From contig JACKNK010000001.1 of NCBI GenBank assembly GCA_024234955.1, forward strand, positions 62,001 through 126,000: a DNA stretch of 64,000 nt, written 5' to 3'. Below are positions 44,798 to 55,803 of this stretch, one piece after another. The notes under the pieces are model-generated. The model was not told where the DNA came from. It saw only the letters and a list, made by a program, of their open reading frames with translations, and did not search any database. The position numbers and the translations under genes were made by a program. Positions within the stretch are counted from its first letter, which is position 1; every line of letters starts with the position of its first letter. This DNA comes from Gammaproteobacteria bacterium (GTDB taxonomy: Bacteria > Pseudomonadota > Gammaproteobacteria > JACKNK01).

Positions 44798-44868
44798 TGC
44801 AGGAGCGACCGTAGCGATCCGTCCTGTGCGGTTCGCCAACCCCCGTTCGCGGCGGAAGCCGCGCCCAC
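44798..44868. repeat. REP pair between isp1 and isp2
   Basis: TGCAGGAGCGACCGTAGCGATCC (44798-44820) and GTTCGCGGCGGAAGCCGCGCCCAC (44845-44868) are the two arms. The gap 44736-44943 has no other feature than the isp2 ribosome binding site. Confidence 0.7.
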
Positions 44869-44943
44869 CGAGTGCGGGCAAGAGAAACGTGCGTCGTGGC
44901 GCCTTGGCGGCGAATCGATGCTTCAGACCAGGGGAGCGCGTTC

Positions 44944-46281
44944 ATGACCGTCGAAGCACAACGAATCGAACTGTTCTTCGAGGGGATCAAGAAGCTCCCC
45001 GAGATGGCGCAACCGGTCGAAATGAGCGATGCGGACCGGCTGCATCAGGTCAAGACCACGTTCCTGGCCAAGCTGAATCGCCGCATGGCGGTGGACCTCG
45101 AATCCTGCGTGCATTGCGGACAGTGCGCCGAGGCCTGTCATTACTACAACGCTACCCAGGATCCGAAATACACCCCGATTCGCAAAGTCGAATTGCTCAA
45201 GCGCGTGTATCAGCGCGAACTGTCGCCGACGCGTTGGTTGCGTCGTTTGTGGACGCGGGACATCACCCTCGACGAAGTGAATGAATGGATCGCGCTGGTT
45301 TACGACTCCTGTACCGAGTGCGGGCGTTGTTTCATGGTCTGCCCGATGGGCATCAATATCCCCGCGATGGTGAACGTCTCGCGGCAGGCGTTCGCCAATG
45401 CGGGTCTCATCCCGGTCGAACTGCGCGCAATGGAGCAGGAGCAGTACGCCGGGAACACGCTGTTCGGGATCGGACCGGATCAGACCGAGGCGGCGATCCG
45501 CGAGATCGGCGACAAGATCGGCGTCGAAGTGCCTTTCAACAAGGAAAAGGCGGATGTGCTGCTGCTGACCTCGGTGGTCGAGGTCATGGTGTTCACCGAC
45601 CAGATCGCCAGTGCGATCAAGGTCCTGAACCATCTGAAGTTGAACTGGACCCTGCATATGGACGGCTTCGAGGCGGCCAACTTCGGCATGCTCTCCGGTT
45701 TCGAGCCGTTGCAGAAGCGTGCCGGTGATCGCATCGTCAAGACCGCGAAAAAGATCGGCGCGAAGACCATTCTCGTTCCGGAATGCGGCCATGCTTTCCC
45801 GTCCCTGCGTTGGGATCAGGCCAATGAGGATGAGCAGGAATTCCCGTTTGAAGTCCTGACCATGGCCGAGTTGATGGCGCGTGAACTGCGCAACGGCAAT
45901 CTACGGGTTAAACCCATCGGCAAAGGCAAGACCGTCACGTTCCATGACCCATGCAAGATCGGTCGCCACTCCGGCGTGTTTGAGGAGCCGCGCGCCATGC
46001 TCGGTGCGCTGGGCGTCGAATTCCGTGAGGCTGAATCGAGCAAGACGGTGAACTGGTGCTGTGGCGGTGGCGCAGGGGTGTTCCTGCTCAACAGCGCCGC
46101 CGACCTGCGTCAGGGGGCCTGGAAGATCAAGCAGGCGCAGATCGACGCCACCGGCGCTGAAGGAGTGGTGCTGTCCTGCGCTTCGTGTCGGCTGAACTTC
46201 GAGAAGGGCGCACGCAACAATCATTGGGACAAGCCCATCGAGTCACTGCTGTCCCTGGTTGCTGAGAACCTGGACGAGTGA
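44944..46281 (+). CDS. isp2: Isp2, HdrD/DsrK-like Fe-S protein of the hydrogenase complex
   Basis: 445 residues. Two [4Fe-4S] ferredoxin motifs, CVHCGQCAEACHYYN and CTECGRCFMVCPMGI, are followed by two CCG-type domains with VPECGHAFPS then WCCGGGAGVF and SCASCRLNFEKG. This is the HdrD layout, as in DsrK, so it should be cytoplasmic and exchange electrons with Isp1. The ATG at 44944 follows AGGGGAG; the longer open frame starts in REP sequence. Confidence 0.92.
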   Translation: MTVEAQRIELFFEGIKKLPEMAQPVEMSDADRLHQVKTTFLAKLNRRMAVDLESCVHCGQCAEACHYYNATQDPKYTPIRKVELLKRVYQRELSPTRWLRRLWTRDITLDEVNEWIALVYDSCTECGRCFMVCPMGINIPAMVNVSRQAFANAGLIPVELRAMEQEQYAGNTLFGIGPDQTEAAIREIGDKIGVEVPFNKEKADVLLLTSVVEVMVFTDQIASAIKVLNHLKLNWTLHMDGFEAANFGMLSGFEPLQKRAGDRIVKTAKKIGAKTILVPECGHAFPSLRWDQANEDEQEFPFEVLTMAELMARELRNGNLRVKPIGKGKTVTFHDPCKIGRHSGVFEEPRAMLGALGVEFREAESSKTVNWCCGGGAGVFLLNSAADLRQGAWKIKQAQIDATGAEGVVLSCASCRLNFEKGARNNHWDKPIESLLSLVAENLDE

Positions 46282-46301
46282 GGCACGGATGAATCTTCCC
46301 C

Positions 46302-46324
46302 GTAGGAGCGGGCGTTCCGGCGTT
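46302..46324. repeat. Single REP-like arm between isp2 and the large-subunit gene
   Basis: GTAGGAGCGGGCGTTCCGGCG in the 90-bp gap resembles a REP arm with an altered loop. No inverted partner is seen. Confidence 0.45.
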
Positions 46325-46371
46325 CCGGCGCTGGATGCCGTACAAATAAGGTCGAAAACAGGTAGCTACCG

Positions 46372-48093
46372 ATGAGTGAACGAGTCGTTGTCGATCCGAT
46401 AACCCGAATCGAAGGGCATCTGCGCGTCGAGGCGCAGATGGAGGGCAACAACATCGCCCAGGCGTATTCGTCCGGGACCATGGTGCGCGGCATCGAGACC
46501 ATCCTCAAAGGCCGTGACCCACGCGATGCCTGGGCATTCGCGCAGCGTATCTGCGGCGTCTGCACCCTGGTTCATGGCGTGGCGTCGATCCGTGCCGTCG
46601 AGGACGCGCTGAAGTACAGGATCCCGCCGAACGCCGAGATCATCCGCAACCTGATGATCGCGGCGCAGTATGTCCACGATCATGTGATGCACTTCTATCA
46701 CCTGCACGCGCTGGACTGGGTGGACGTGGTCTCGGCGCTGTCCGCCGATCCGAAAGCGACGTCCGAACTGGCCCAGTCGTTGTCCAGCTGGCCGAAGGCG
46801 TCGGTCGGTTATTTTCGCGATACCCAGAACAAGCTGAAGCGCTTTGTCGAAGCCGGCCAGCTGGGCATTTTTGCCAAGGCCTATTGGGGCCACCCGGCCT
46901 ACAAGCTGCCGCCGGAAGCCAATCTGATGGCGGTGTCGCATTACCTCGAAGCCCTGGAATGGCAGCGGGATGTGGTCAAGCTGCACGCCATCTTCGGCGG
47001 CAAGAACCCGCATCCGATGTTTCTGGTGGGCGGGGTGCCGAGTCCGATCGACCTGAATTCGGATTCTGCGATCAACGCCAAGCGTCTGGCGCAGGTGCAG
47101 GAAGTGATCGACAAGATGCGCACCTTCGTCGATCAGGTCTACATCCCGGATACCCTGGCCGTCGCGAGCTTCTATAAGGACTGGGGCGAACGCGGCGAGG
47201 GTGTTGGCAACTTCCTTTGCTATGGCGACTTCCCGATGTCCGGCATGGGCGATCCGAGCAGTTTCCTGATCCCGCCCGGCGTGATCCTGGACCGGGATCT
47301 GTCCAAGATTCATCCCATCGATATGGAAAGCCCCGACGAGATCAAGGAGTTCGTCAGCCACTCCTGGTACGACTACTCCGGCGGCAAGGATGAAGGCCTG
47401 CACCCGTATGTCGGTGAGACCAATCTGCATTACACCGGACCGAAACCGCCGTATCGCCAGCTCAATGTGGACGAGTCCTATTCCTGGCTGAAATCGCCGC
47501 GCTGGAATGGCAAGGCGATGGAAGTCGGCCCGCTTGCGCGTGTGTTGATGCTCTATGCCAGCGGGCATGAGATGACCAAGGAACTGGTCGGCATGACCTT
47601 GGCCAAACTCGATCTGCCGCCGCGAGCCCTGTTCTCGACCCTGGGGCGGACCGCTGCGCGTACGCTGGAAACCAAGATCATCGTCGAGGCCATGCAAGGC
47701 TGGTACGACTCGCTGATCGCTAACATCAAAGCCGGTGACACCAAGACCTTCAATGAGACCCAATGGGACCCATCCACCTGGCCGAAGGAGGCTAGGGGTG
47801 TTGGGTATACCGAAGCGCCGCGAGGCGGGCTGGCGCATTGGGTGGTGATCAAGGACGGAGTGATCGACAACTATCAGGCCGTGGTGCCCTCAACCTGGAA
47901 CGCGGGCCCCCGCGACGCCGAAAATCAGGCCGGGCCTTACGAGGCCGCGTTGCAGGACAACCACCAGTTGCAGGATCCCAAGCAGCCGATCGAGATTCTT
48001 CGCACCATTCACAGCTTCGATCCCTGCATCGCCTGCGCGGTGCATGTCACTGATCCGGAAGGGGAAGAGCTGGTTCAGGTCCAGATCCGCTGA
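46372..48093 (+). CDS. hynL: [NiFe] hydrogenase large subunit (Isp-type, group 1e)
   Basis: 573 residues. The N-terminal VDPITRIEGHLRVE and the first metal motif RICGVCTLVHG are intact. The C-terminal motif is DPCIACAVH, giving all four cysteines for the Ni-Fe site. The tail after His, VTDPEGEELVQVQIR, is the 15-residue peptide removed by the protease encoded at 42036. It has no signal and is exported by the Tat signal of the small subunit. It should oxidise H2 in the periplasm. Confidence 0.96.
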   Translation: MSERVVVDPITRIEGHLRVEAQMEGNNIAQAYSSGTMVRGIETILKGRDPRDAWAFAQRICGVCTLVHGVASIRAVEDALKYRIPPNAEIIRNLMIAAQYVHDHVMHFYHLHALDWVDVVSALSADPKATSELAQSLSSWPKASVGYFRDTQNKLKRFVEAGQLGIFAKAYWGHPAYKLPPEANLMAVSHYLEALEWQRDVVKLHAIFGGKNPHPMFLVGGVPSPIDLNSDSAINAKRLAQVQEVIDKMRTFVDQVYIPDTLAVASFYKDWGERGEGVGNFLCYGDFPMSGMGDPSSFLIPPGVILDRDLSKIHPIDMESPDEIKEFVSHSWYDYSGGKDEGLHPYVGETNLHYTGPKPPYRQLNVDESYSWLKSPRWNGKAMEVGPLARVLMLYASGHEMTKELVGMTLAKLDLPPRALFSTLGRTAARTLETKIIVEAMQGWYDSLIANIKAGDTKTFNETQWDPSTWPKEARGVGYTEAPRGGLAHWVVIKDGVIDNYQAVVPSTWNAGPRDAENQAGPYEAALQDNHQLQDPKQPIEILRTIHSFDPCIACAVHVTDPEGEELVQVQIR

Positions 48094-48111
48094 TTCCAAG
48101 GAGTAACGACA

Positions 48112-48402
48112 ATGCGTTCCATATCGGTTCAGACGCTGCTTGCGCTCACGCTTGCCAACGGTGTGGCGGAAGCCCATCCCGGACATGCGCTTGATGTCGG
48201 CATGTCCGGATTTGCACACGCTTTCGGCATTCATACCAACCTGGCGTTCGTGAACGCCGAGGCGGTGATGCCCGCTCTGGGGCTGTTGCTGGGCGCGGTC
48301 CTGGTTGCGACGTTCCCGCGTGCTCAAGGGCGTGTGAAGGGCCTGTCCGTGCTCGGGACGGTAATAAGTGTGCTGTCGGCGGGTTTATTGCTCGCTACTT
48401 GA
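48112..48402 (+). CDS. Short HupE-like membrane protein
   Basis: 96 residues. A signal-like N-terminus ends before AHPGHALDVGMSGFAHAFG, which resembles the start of HupE/UreJ nickel-entry proteins (His-rich, then a membrane helix). Two hydrophobic segments follow (VMPALGLLLGAVLVATF, LSVLGTVISVLSAGLLL). Full HupE has about six helices and 190 residues, so this is a shortened relative or a different small protein. It is 18 bp after the large-subunit gene and ends the operon. Confidence 0.6.
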   Translation: MRSISVQTLLALTLANGVAEAHPGHALDVGMSGFAHAFGIHTNLAFVNAEAVMPALGLLLGAVLVATFPRAQGRVKGLSVLGTVISVLSAGLLLAT

Positions 48403-48471
48403 CGACGTGATGCCCTGCAGGTGGGGCAACGTTGCGGATTCCCGCCCCAAGGTGGATCCCGATAAGCGGGA

Positions 48472-49239
48472 TCAGGAATGCGCAGTGCGAATCGCGCGGA
48501 GCTTTGGAACCGACAGCCCGGCCTGATCCGCGAGTTCCAGGGCGCGGGCAAGCCGTGCCGGGGCGCTACGGCCCATGCAGCCGTGATCCGGGTCCCCGTC
48601 GAAGGCGACCAGCATGCCCTGGATAAGGGCTTCGGAGTCGAGTTGTTCGCCGGTAAGCCAGGCCTGGATCTGAACCACCTCGCCGGCAACTTCACGGGCC
48701 AGTGCTTCATGGTCGCGCCAAAGCTCGCTGACCGTGCCGCCGACCACCAGACCGGCAATATTGGTGGTCAGGATATAGACGTTCTTCAGCACCAGTTCGT
48801 CGCGCATCGCCGACGCGCTTGGGACCGACCGCGCCGCGATGTCGATGCCCTGAAGCGCGTTGACCAGCAGATCGGCCTTCGGCCCAAATGCGGGGGAGGG
48901 AATCAGAACTTTGGCGTCCTGACCTTTCTTTTTCTCGAACCAGACCGAGATCACGGTGGGCTCGGAAAGACCGTGCGCGAGCCAGTCACGCGGTAGAAGC
49001 TCATTTTGCAGTAACCCCGCGCGTGCGCGCCAGCGATCCGGCAGTTGCGTCAGAACTGCAGCCAGATCCTTTTCGGCGACGGAAATCAGTACCAGGTCTG
49101 GATCGGGCAAGGCGGCGGCTTCGACCGCCATATCCATGTCGCGGGTGATCGGAAATACCGGGTGTCCGGCGCGCAACAGGGCGCGTGCGAACACGCCGCC
49201 CATCTCGCCGACACCGATCAGGACAATGGGTGACTTCAT
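48472..49239 (-). CDS. Ketopantoate reductase-like NAD(P)-binding protein
   Basis: 255 residues. IVLIGVGEMGGVFARALL is the Rossmann dinucleotide loop, and DLVLISVAEKDLAAVL the next strand. The helical C-terminal half fits the ApbA/PanE fold, but family catalytic residues are not clear enough to name pantothenate synthesis. It lies 12 bp after the tolC-like gene stop region on the same strand and may be co-transcribed with it. Confidence 0.65.
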   Translation of the reverse strand: MKSPIVLIGVGEMGGVFARALLRAGHPVFPITRDMDMAVEAAALPDPDLVLISVAEKDLAAVLTQLPDRWRARAGLLQNELLPRDWLAHGLSEPTVISVWFEKKKGQDAKVLIPSPAFGPKADLLVNALQGIDIAARSVPSASAMRDELVLKNVYILTTNIAGLVVGGTVSELWRDHEALAREVAGEVVQIQAWLTGEQLDSEALIQGMLVAFDGDPDHGCMGRSAPARLARALELADQAGLSVPKLRAIRTAHS

Positions 49240-49251
49240 TCTTAACCACGT

Positions 49252-50565
49252 TTAATTGAGCAGGGCGTTGATGGTCTCAAGATCACCGACCGCCAGACTG
49301 CCAGCCGCCTGCTTCAAGCGCAGACCGTTGAGCAGGTAGTCGTAACGCGCCCCTTTCAGGTCACGGATGGAGCCGTAGAGCGTGCGTTGGGCATTGAGCA
49401 CATCGACGATGGTACGGGTGCCGACTTCAAAACCGGCTTCGGTGGCATCCAGGGCGCTCTGGCTGGAAACCACGACCTGCTCCAGTGCGTTCACTCGGCT
49501 GATCGAGGATTCCACGCCGCGATATGCGTCGCGGGTGTTGGCCTGCACGCCGCGCTGGGCCAGTTCACGGTTTTCCTGGGCAGCGACGTAGCTGTATTCC
49601 GCTGCACGGGTGCGTGCCGAGGTGGCGCCGCCGGAATAGATCGGCACGCTGAGCTGCAGTCCGATTGAAGTGTCGTCCGACAGGCCGGTCGGTGCGCTGC
49701 CGCCGTCGTCGGTCCGGGAGGTGCTGGCAACGAGATCCAGGGTCGGATAGTGCCCAGCGCGCGTTACGCTGACGTTTTCCCGGGCGGCATCGGCGGCCTT
49801 TACTGCCGCAAGCAAGGTGAGGTTCTGCTCCATCGCCGCCGATACCCAGGCTTTCATGTCAGCCGGTTCCGGTTTGGCGAGGGTCAGCTTTTCGCCGAGC
49901 GGGTTGACGCTTTCGTGAATCTGCCCGGTGATCTCGCGCAGGTTTTCGAGGGACGCATCGAGGGTATTGGTGGCGTCGATTTCAGAAGCCACCGCCTGAT
50001 CGAAACGGGCCTGGGCTTCGTGAACGTCGGTAATTGCGATCAAGCCGACTTCGTAACGCTTGCGGGCCTGCTCCAACTGGCGACTGATCGCCGATTTGTC
50101 GGCGCGCTGGAATTCCAGATCGTCGATTTTGCGCAATACGTCGAAATAGGTTTCGCCTACGCGGATGATCAGATCCTGCTCGGCGGCACCGTATTCCGCC
50201 TCCGCCTGAGCGACCTGCTCGTCGGCCTGACGCAGACCGGCGTAGTTGGCGGCGTCGTAAATGCTTTGGGTCAGCGAGAGCGAAAGGCTATTGCCGTTGT
50301 AATCGGAGCTTTGATAGTGATTGGTGGTGCTGGCGGATGCGCTGATGTGCGGGAGCAGGTTGGCGCGCGCGATCGGGCGATTTTCTAGGGTCGCATCACG
50401 GGTTGCTGCGGCGGCACGGAGCGTTGGGTCGTTCTGCGCAGCCAGCTGGAAAACTTCCATCAGGTTTTCTGCCCGTGCGGAAGACGCGCTGGTGAAGAAA
50501 AGCGCGGCGCTCAGGGCGGCGATCAAGGGTTTGATGGAGTGCTTGGTAATTGAGATGTGATTCAT
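49252..50565 (-). CDS. tolC: TolC-family outer membrane channel protein
   Basis: 437 residues with a signal peptide (SIKPLIAALSAALFF then TSASSARA). Two repeats of the OEP domain are visible, with paired GxxxxxxG-like turns and AYxxxxxxGxRT-type sequence: ATEAGFEVGTRTIVDVLNAQ. It forms the outer-membrane exit duct for efflux pumps and type I secretion. It is divergent from nothing nearby; the AT-rich 50640-50700 upstream should hold the promoter. It follows the methyltransferase gene on the same strand after a 172-bp gap. Confidence 0.93.
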   Translation of the reverse strand: MNHISITKHSIKPLIAALSAALFFTSASSARAENLMEVFQLAAQNDPTLRAAAATRDATLENRPIARANLLPHISASASTTNHYQSSDYNGNSLSLSLTQSIYDAANYAGLRQADEQVAQAEAEYGAAEQDLIIRVGETYFDVLRKIDDLEFQRADKSAISRQLEQARKRYEVGLIAITDVHEAQARFDQAVASEIDATNTLDASLENLREITGQIHESVNPLGEKLTLAKPEPADMKAWVSAAMEQNLTLLAAVKAADAARENVSVTRAGHYPTLDLVASTSRTDDGGSAPTGLSDDTSIGLQLSVPIYSGGATSARTRAAEYSYVAAQENRELAQRGVQANTRDAYRGVESSISRVNALEQVVVSSQSALDATEAGFEVGTRTIVDVLNAQRTLYGSIRDLKGARYDYLLNGLRLKQAAGSLAVGDLETINALLN

Positions 50566-50737
50566 GAATCCGCCTGTCTGAGGGACTGGGTGCGATCAGT
50601 TCGCCGTGCTCTCCTCAGTGTGGAAAAGATGGGGCGGGAATCTATCCCAAAATTACTTATGTATCAATAAATTCAATTTAATACTAAAGGTAAAATCGGG
50701 GCTCAAATCCAGCGTTTGAGTGCGTCTGTGCGACGAC

Positions 50738-51433
50738 CTAGAACGTGAAAGTGGTCGGCGCTTCCCGGTTCACCAGCGGCGCAATCACGGTTTCAAACAG
50801 GCCGTCGGTGTGAAGTTGATCACCAACCCGGGTCACCAGCCGGGCTTCCATGACATCGCCTGAGCCGACGGTGATCCAGAGGCGACCGCCGTCCGCGAGG
50901 CCACGAGTGAAGTCAGTGATGTCATCCGGGACGGAGCCGCTCACCACGATGACATCGTAGGCATTGGTGTCACCCCAGCCGTGCGCGGCATCCGCGCTGA
51001 GCAAATTGACGTTGTCGATGCCATTGGCCTTGAGGCGGGCATCGGCTTCAGCCGTGAAGTCGGCATGGATATCGACGGAGTCCACATGGGCGCCTAGGGA
51101 GGCCAGGCAGGCGGTAAGAAAGCCGCTGCCGGTACCGATTTCGAGAATTCGGTCGCCGGCCTGAACCTGGATCGATTGCAGCAGGCGGGCTTCGTGATTC
51201 GGCTTCAACATGCGTTCGCCATGTCCGAGATCGACTTCCACATCCGCGAGCGCGAGGTTGCGCCAGTTGGCGGGCACGTAATCCTCGCGATGCACGCTTT
51301 CGAGCACCATCAGAACGCTTGGGTCGTATACATCCCAAGGACGGATCTGTTGTTCCAGCATATTGAAACGGGCTTGATCGAAGTCGAGTGCCACGGGCGG
51401 AATCTCCAACGTGTTTTTTTGATTTATGCGCAT
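50738..51433 (-). CDS. Protein-L-isoaspartate methyltransferase family protein
   Basis: 231 residues. FNMLEQQIRPWDVYDPSVL at the N-terminus and LEIGTGSGFLTACLASLGAHV (SAM-binding motif I) place it in the PCMT family variant found next to tolC in proteobacteria. Whether it repairs isoaspartate is not established for this subgroup. The ATG at 51433 is used; the longer frame reads into the thiC leader region and is not coding. Confidence 0.85.
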   Translation of the reverse strand: MRINQKNTLEIPPVALDFDQARFNMLEQQIRPWDVYDPSVLMVLESVHREDYVPANWRNLALADVEVDLGHGERMLKPNHEARLLQSIQVQAGDRILEIGTGSGFLTACLASLGAHVDSVDIHADFTAEADARLKANGIDNVNLLSADAAHGWGDTNAYDVIVVSGSVPDDITDFTRGLADGGRLWITVGSGDVMEARLVTRVGDQLHTDGLFETVIAPLVNREAPTTFTF

Positions 51434-51707
51434 CGCCGAGGTGTCCTGAGCCGGTGTACAACCGCGAGCGACCCTTGCGCAAAACTGGTCGGAGTGTACG
51501 GGTTTGATATTGGCAAGCAAGCGGAGCCCGAGTGGGCGATCCAGCCGCATGCGCCAAGACGGAGTGCGTGGCCCGCAGGGTAGGGTGGCAAAGGGGGCCA
51601 CGAGCAGGTTTGGCGAATGACTGGGCGAAAACCTATCCCTTGCAAGCAAATCCCACAAAGACACGGCTTGCACGCTGTGGACCATGCTCGCAGAATCGCG
51701 AGACATT

Positions 51708-51792
51708 CGGCTGGGGGTGCCAACGGCGGAAAAGTCGTGGCTGAGAAAGACCCTTGGAACCTGATCCGGTTAGCACCGGCGAAGGGAAGCCG
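51708..51792 (+). promoter_or_regulatory. TPP riboswitch controlling thiC
   Basis: The core elements are all present: GGGGTGCC (from 51714), GGCTGAGAAAGACCC and TTGGAACCTGATCCGGTTAG, then CACCGGCGAAGGGAAGC. CGGCT at 51708 and AGCCG at 51788 can pair as P1. It lies 76 bp before the thiC start, so thiamine pyrophosphate should reduce thiC expression. Confidence 0.95.
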
Positions 51793-51868
51793 CTTCACAG
51801 CGCTTTCATTCCGTCCCTCCGGCCTCATTCAGTGGCACCTGCCCGTTACGCAGTGCGAGGACGAGTTA

Positions 51869-53758
<1,890 letters not shown>

Positions 53759-53778
53759 TGCCGCACCGACCAGCAACG

Positions 53779-53807
53779 AAAACGGCCCCGAATGACGAGG
53801 CCGTTTT
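53779..53807 (+). terminator. Terminator after thiC
   Basis: AAAACGGCC and GGCCGTTTT pair across an 11-base loop, 20 bp past the thiC stop. Confidence 0.8.
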
Positions 53808-53824
53808 CGTGTCAGCCCATCGCC

Positions 53825-53894
53825 TCGTAGAAGCGGCTTCAGCCGCGAAGTGCCTCCGATCGAAGCGGTTCGCGGCTAAAGCCGCTCCTACCAT
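53825..53894. repeat. Inverted REP pair (REPIN) after thiC
   Basis: TCGTAGAAGCGGCTTCAGCCGCGAA (53825-53849) faces GGTTCGCGGCTAAAGCCGCTCCTACCA (53868-53894). Confidence 0.85.
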
Positions 53895-53937
53895 GATCGC
53901 GAAGTTAGGCTACGCCGCCCGAAACCGAATCAAGGTA

Positions 53938-55300
53938 TCAAATGCCCGCCGGGATTCCCGTGGCCGGTGGATTCAAGGTGGTCCGTCCGGCCCGTGTGCC
54001 AGGCTCGCTGACCCGCCGATCCAGAGGACTCACCACACCCCGTCCACCCTTGTTCAGGACGTGGGTGTAAATCATCGTCGTGGACACATCCGCGTGGCCC
54101 AATAATTCCTGCACGGTGCGAATGCCGTAACCGTTTTCCAGCAGATGGGTCGGGAACGAATGACGGAGCGTGTGCGATGTCACGCGCTTGGTGATACCGG
54201 TGGCGCGGACAGCGTTTTTTTATCGCGCGCTGCAAGGTAGACTCGTGAAGATGGTGCCGCCGAATCTCCTGGTTGCGAGGATCCGGAACCAGATTTTTGC
54301 TTGGGAACACGAACTTCCAACCCCACTCACGGGTCGCCGACGGGAATTTCCGCGTGAGTGCGTCGGGTAACCAGACGCTCCCCGTCCCTGCAACCGTGTC
54401 CTCATCGTGGAGCGTTTTCACCCGCTCCAGATGTCTGGAAAGCGGTTCGGCCAGCGAATCCGGTAATGGCACGCGACGATCCTTGCCACCTTTGCCATCC
54501 CGGACCACGAGCAATCGATGCCCAAAGTCGATGTCCTGAACCCGCAGACGCAAGCACTCCATCTGGCGCATTCCGGTTCCGTACATCAGGCGGACCATCA
54601 GGCCGAGCGTCCCGGACACATTGGAAAGAACGCGGTTGACCTCATCCGTGGTCAACACCACGGGAAGGCGCCGGGGTTTGCGCGAACGGGCGAAATCACT
54701 GAAATCGCCAAGTGGCTGCCCGACGACCTCATTGAAGAAAAACACCAGCGCGCAAACCGCCTGGTTCTGCGTGTTCGCGCTCACGTTTCCGCGAACCACG
54801 AGCCGTTCGAGGAAGGCTTTCACCTCGGTGGCGGAAAGGGACGAAGGCGGGCGACCGGCATTCGCTCTCAGAAAGCGCAATACCCATTGGCAATAGCTCT
54901 TCTCCGTCGTGTACGCGAAACCTTTGAGCCTGATCGCCACGATCAATTTCCGAATCGGCTCCGCGAAGTCCGCAGGCGTGTTTTTATAAATCGGCGATCG
55001 ACCCGCCTGCTCGATGATGGTCTCCACATCCGGCTGCGGTCGCGATGCGTGATCGTCCTCAAGCCTTTTCGCGGACGCAGACCATTCGTCCCAGTCGACA
55101 TCAAACGCCCACTTGAGTCTGCTTACCCCGCAGAAAAGCCGGAGTGCGTCCACGATCTGCCGGAGTTGCCAGTCGGTCGTCCGCTGAGTACGCACCAATC
55201 CGGTCAGATACGTGTCGAGCGTGTTGGCCGACAAATGGTCGAGGGAGGAAGCGCGGGTTTGATTCAGGAATCGCTTCACATGGCGCACGAACCAAGGCAC
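53938..55300 (-). pseudogene. Integron-type tyrosine recombinase (IntI-like), frameshifted
   Basis: The frame from a GTG at 55300 encodes an IntI-like integrase: a SAM-like N-terminal domain, LMYGTGMRQMECLRLRVQDID (catalytic Arg) and the IntI-specific insertion around EWGWKFVFPSKNLVPDP. After STLQRAIKK the frame goes wrong. The continuation TSHTLRHSFPTHLLENGYGI and LLGHADVSTTMIYTHVLNKG (catalytic His, Arg, His, Tyr) is in the next frame, ending at 53938. The break coincides with a run of seven A (T at 54215-54221); six A would restore a full protein of about 455 residues. It may be a pseudogene, a phase-variable tract or a sequencing error. Confidence 0.85.
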
Positions 55301-55376
55301 GACATGCTGCTTAACCTATTGTTTCAGAAGTTGACTCCGGTGCTCTAACCAGCACTTCGACGAAACCGCCGACGCG

Positions 55377-55655
55377 ATGATTGAACGTGGAGGGGAAGGC
55401 TTGCCGACTCGTCTCCTGGTGGTCGCAGAGGACGGAAGGCGCGGTGAGTTTGATGTGTCCCCGTACATCCAGTCCGAGGGCTTCGCTCCCTTAACCGACC
55501 CTACAGAATTCCAGAAGGTGGCGAACGGCAAGTATTTCGTTGAGTGGGACTGCGGGGCTGATCTCTCAGCCGATACCATCGAAGCCCATTTGATTACACA
55601 GCGAAACACAGCCGAACAAGGCACTTCAGTCGACGCTCGTATCTCGCGCGCATGA
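55377..55655 (+). CDS. DUF2442 protein, probable integron cassette gene
   Basis: 92 residues. RRGEFDVSPYIQSEGFAPLTDPTEFQKV and WDCGADLSADTIEAH match DUF2442 proteins, common cargo of integron cassettes and often near toxin genes; here given in parts: GEFDVSPY, FAPLTDP, GADLSADTI. Function unknown. It reads away from the integrase, and its 3' end lies inside an attC-like site. The frame stays open upstream of the ATG (QHFDETADA), so the true start may be earlier. Confidence 0.7.
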   Translation: MIERGGEGLPTRLLVVAEDGRRGEFDVSPYIQSEGFAPLTDPTEFQKVANGKYFVEWDCGADLSADTIEAHLITQRNTAEQGTSVDARISRA

Positions 55656-55669
55656 GCGAAGCGTTAGGC
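55611..55669. repeat. attC-like integron recombination site (59 bp)
   Basis: It begins GCCGAACAAGGC, continues TTCAGTCGACGCTCG, and ends GAGCGAAGC then GTTAGGC. The ends pair (GCCGAAC with GTTAGGC, one mismatch), as R'' and R' core boxes do. GTTAGGC matches the GTTRRRY core. Confidence 0.7.
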
Positions 55670-55722
55670 ATAAAAACAATCAGGTGAGCTTGAATGGATG
55701 TGTAAAGCTGCCTGTTTTCGTG

Positions 55723-55803
55723 CCAGTCTAAATTCGAGGTTTCCGGGTGGTGGACCCGGTAATCGACCGGGGTCATGTAATCGAGCGACTGGTGGGGCCG
55801 CCA
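55723..55803 (-). mobile_element. IS3-type transposase C-terminal remnant
   Basis: The minus strand reads WRPHQSLDYMTPVDYRVHH, the conserved end of IS3-family OrfB (integrase core) transposases. The rest of the gene is absent: the frame breaks just upstream, and no terminal repeats are visible. Confidence 0.65.

Noticed and set aside
55316..55624. Minus-strand frame of 102 codons opposite the DUF2442 gene
   Set aside because: The plus frame matches a known family and ends in an attC-like site; the antisense frame has neither.
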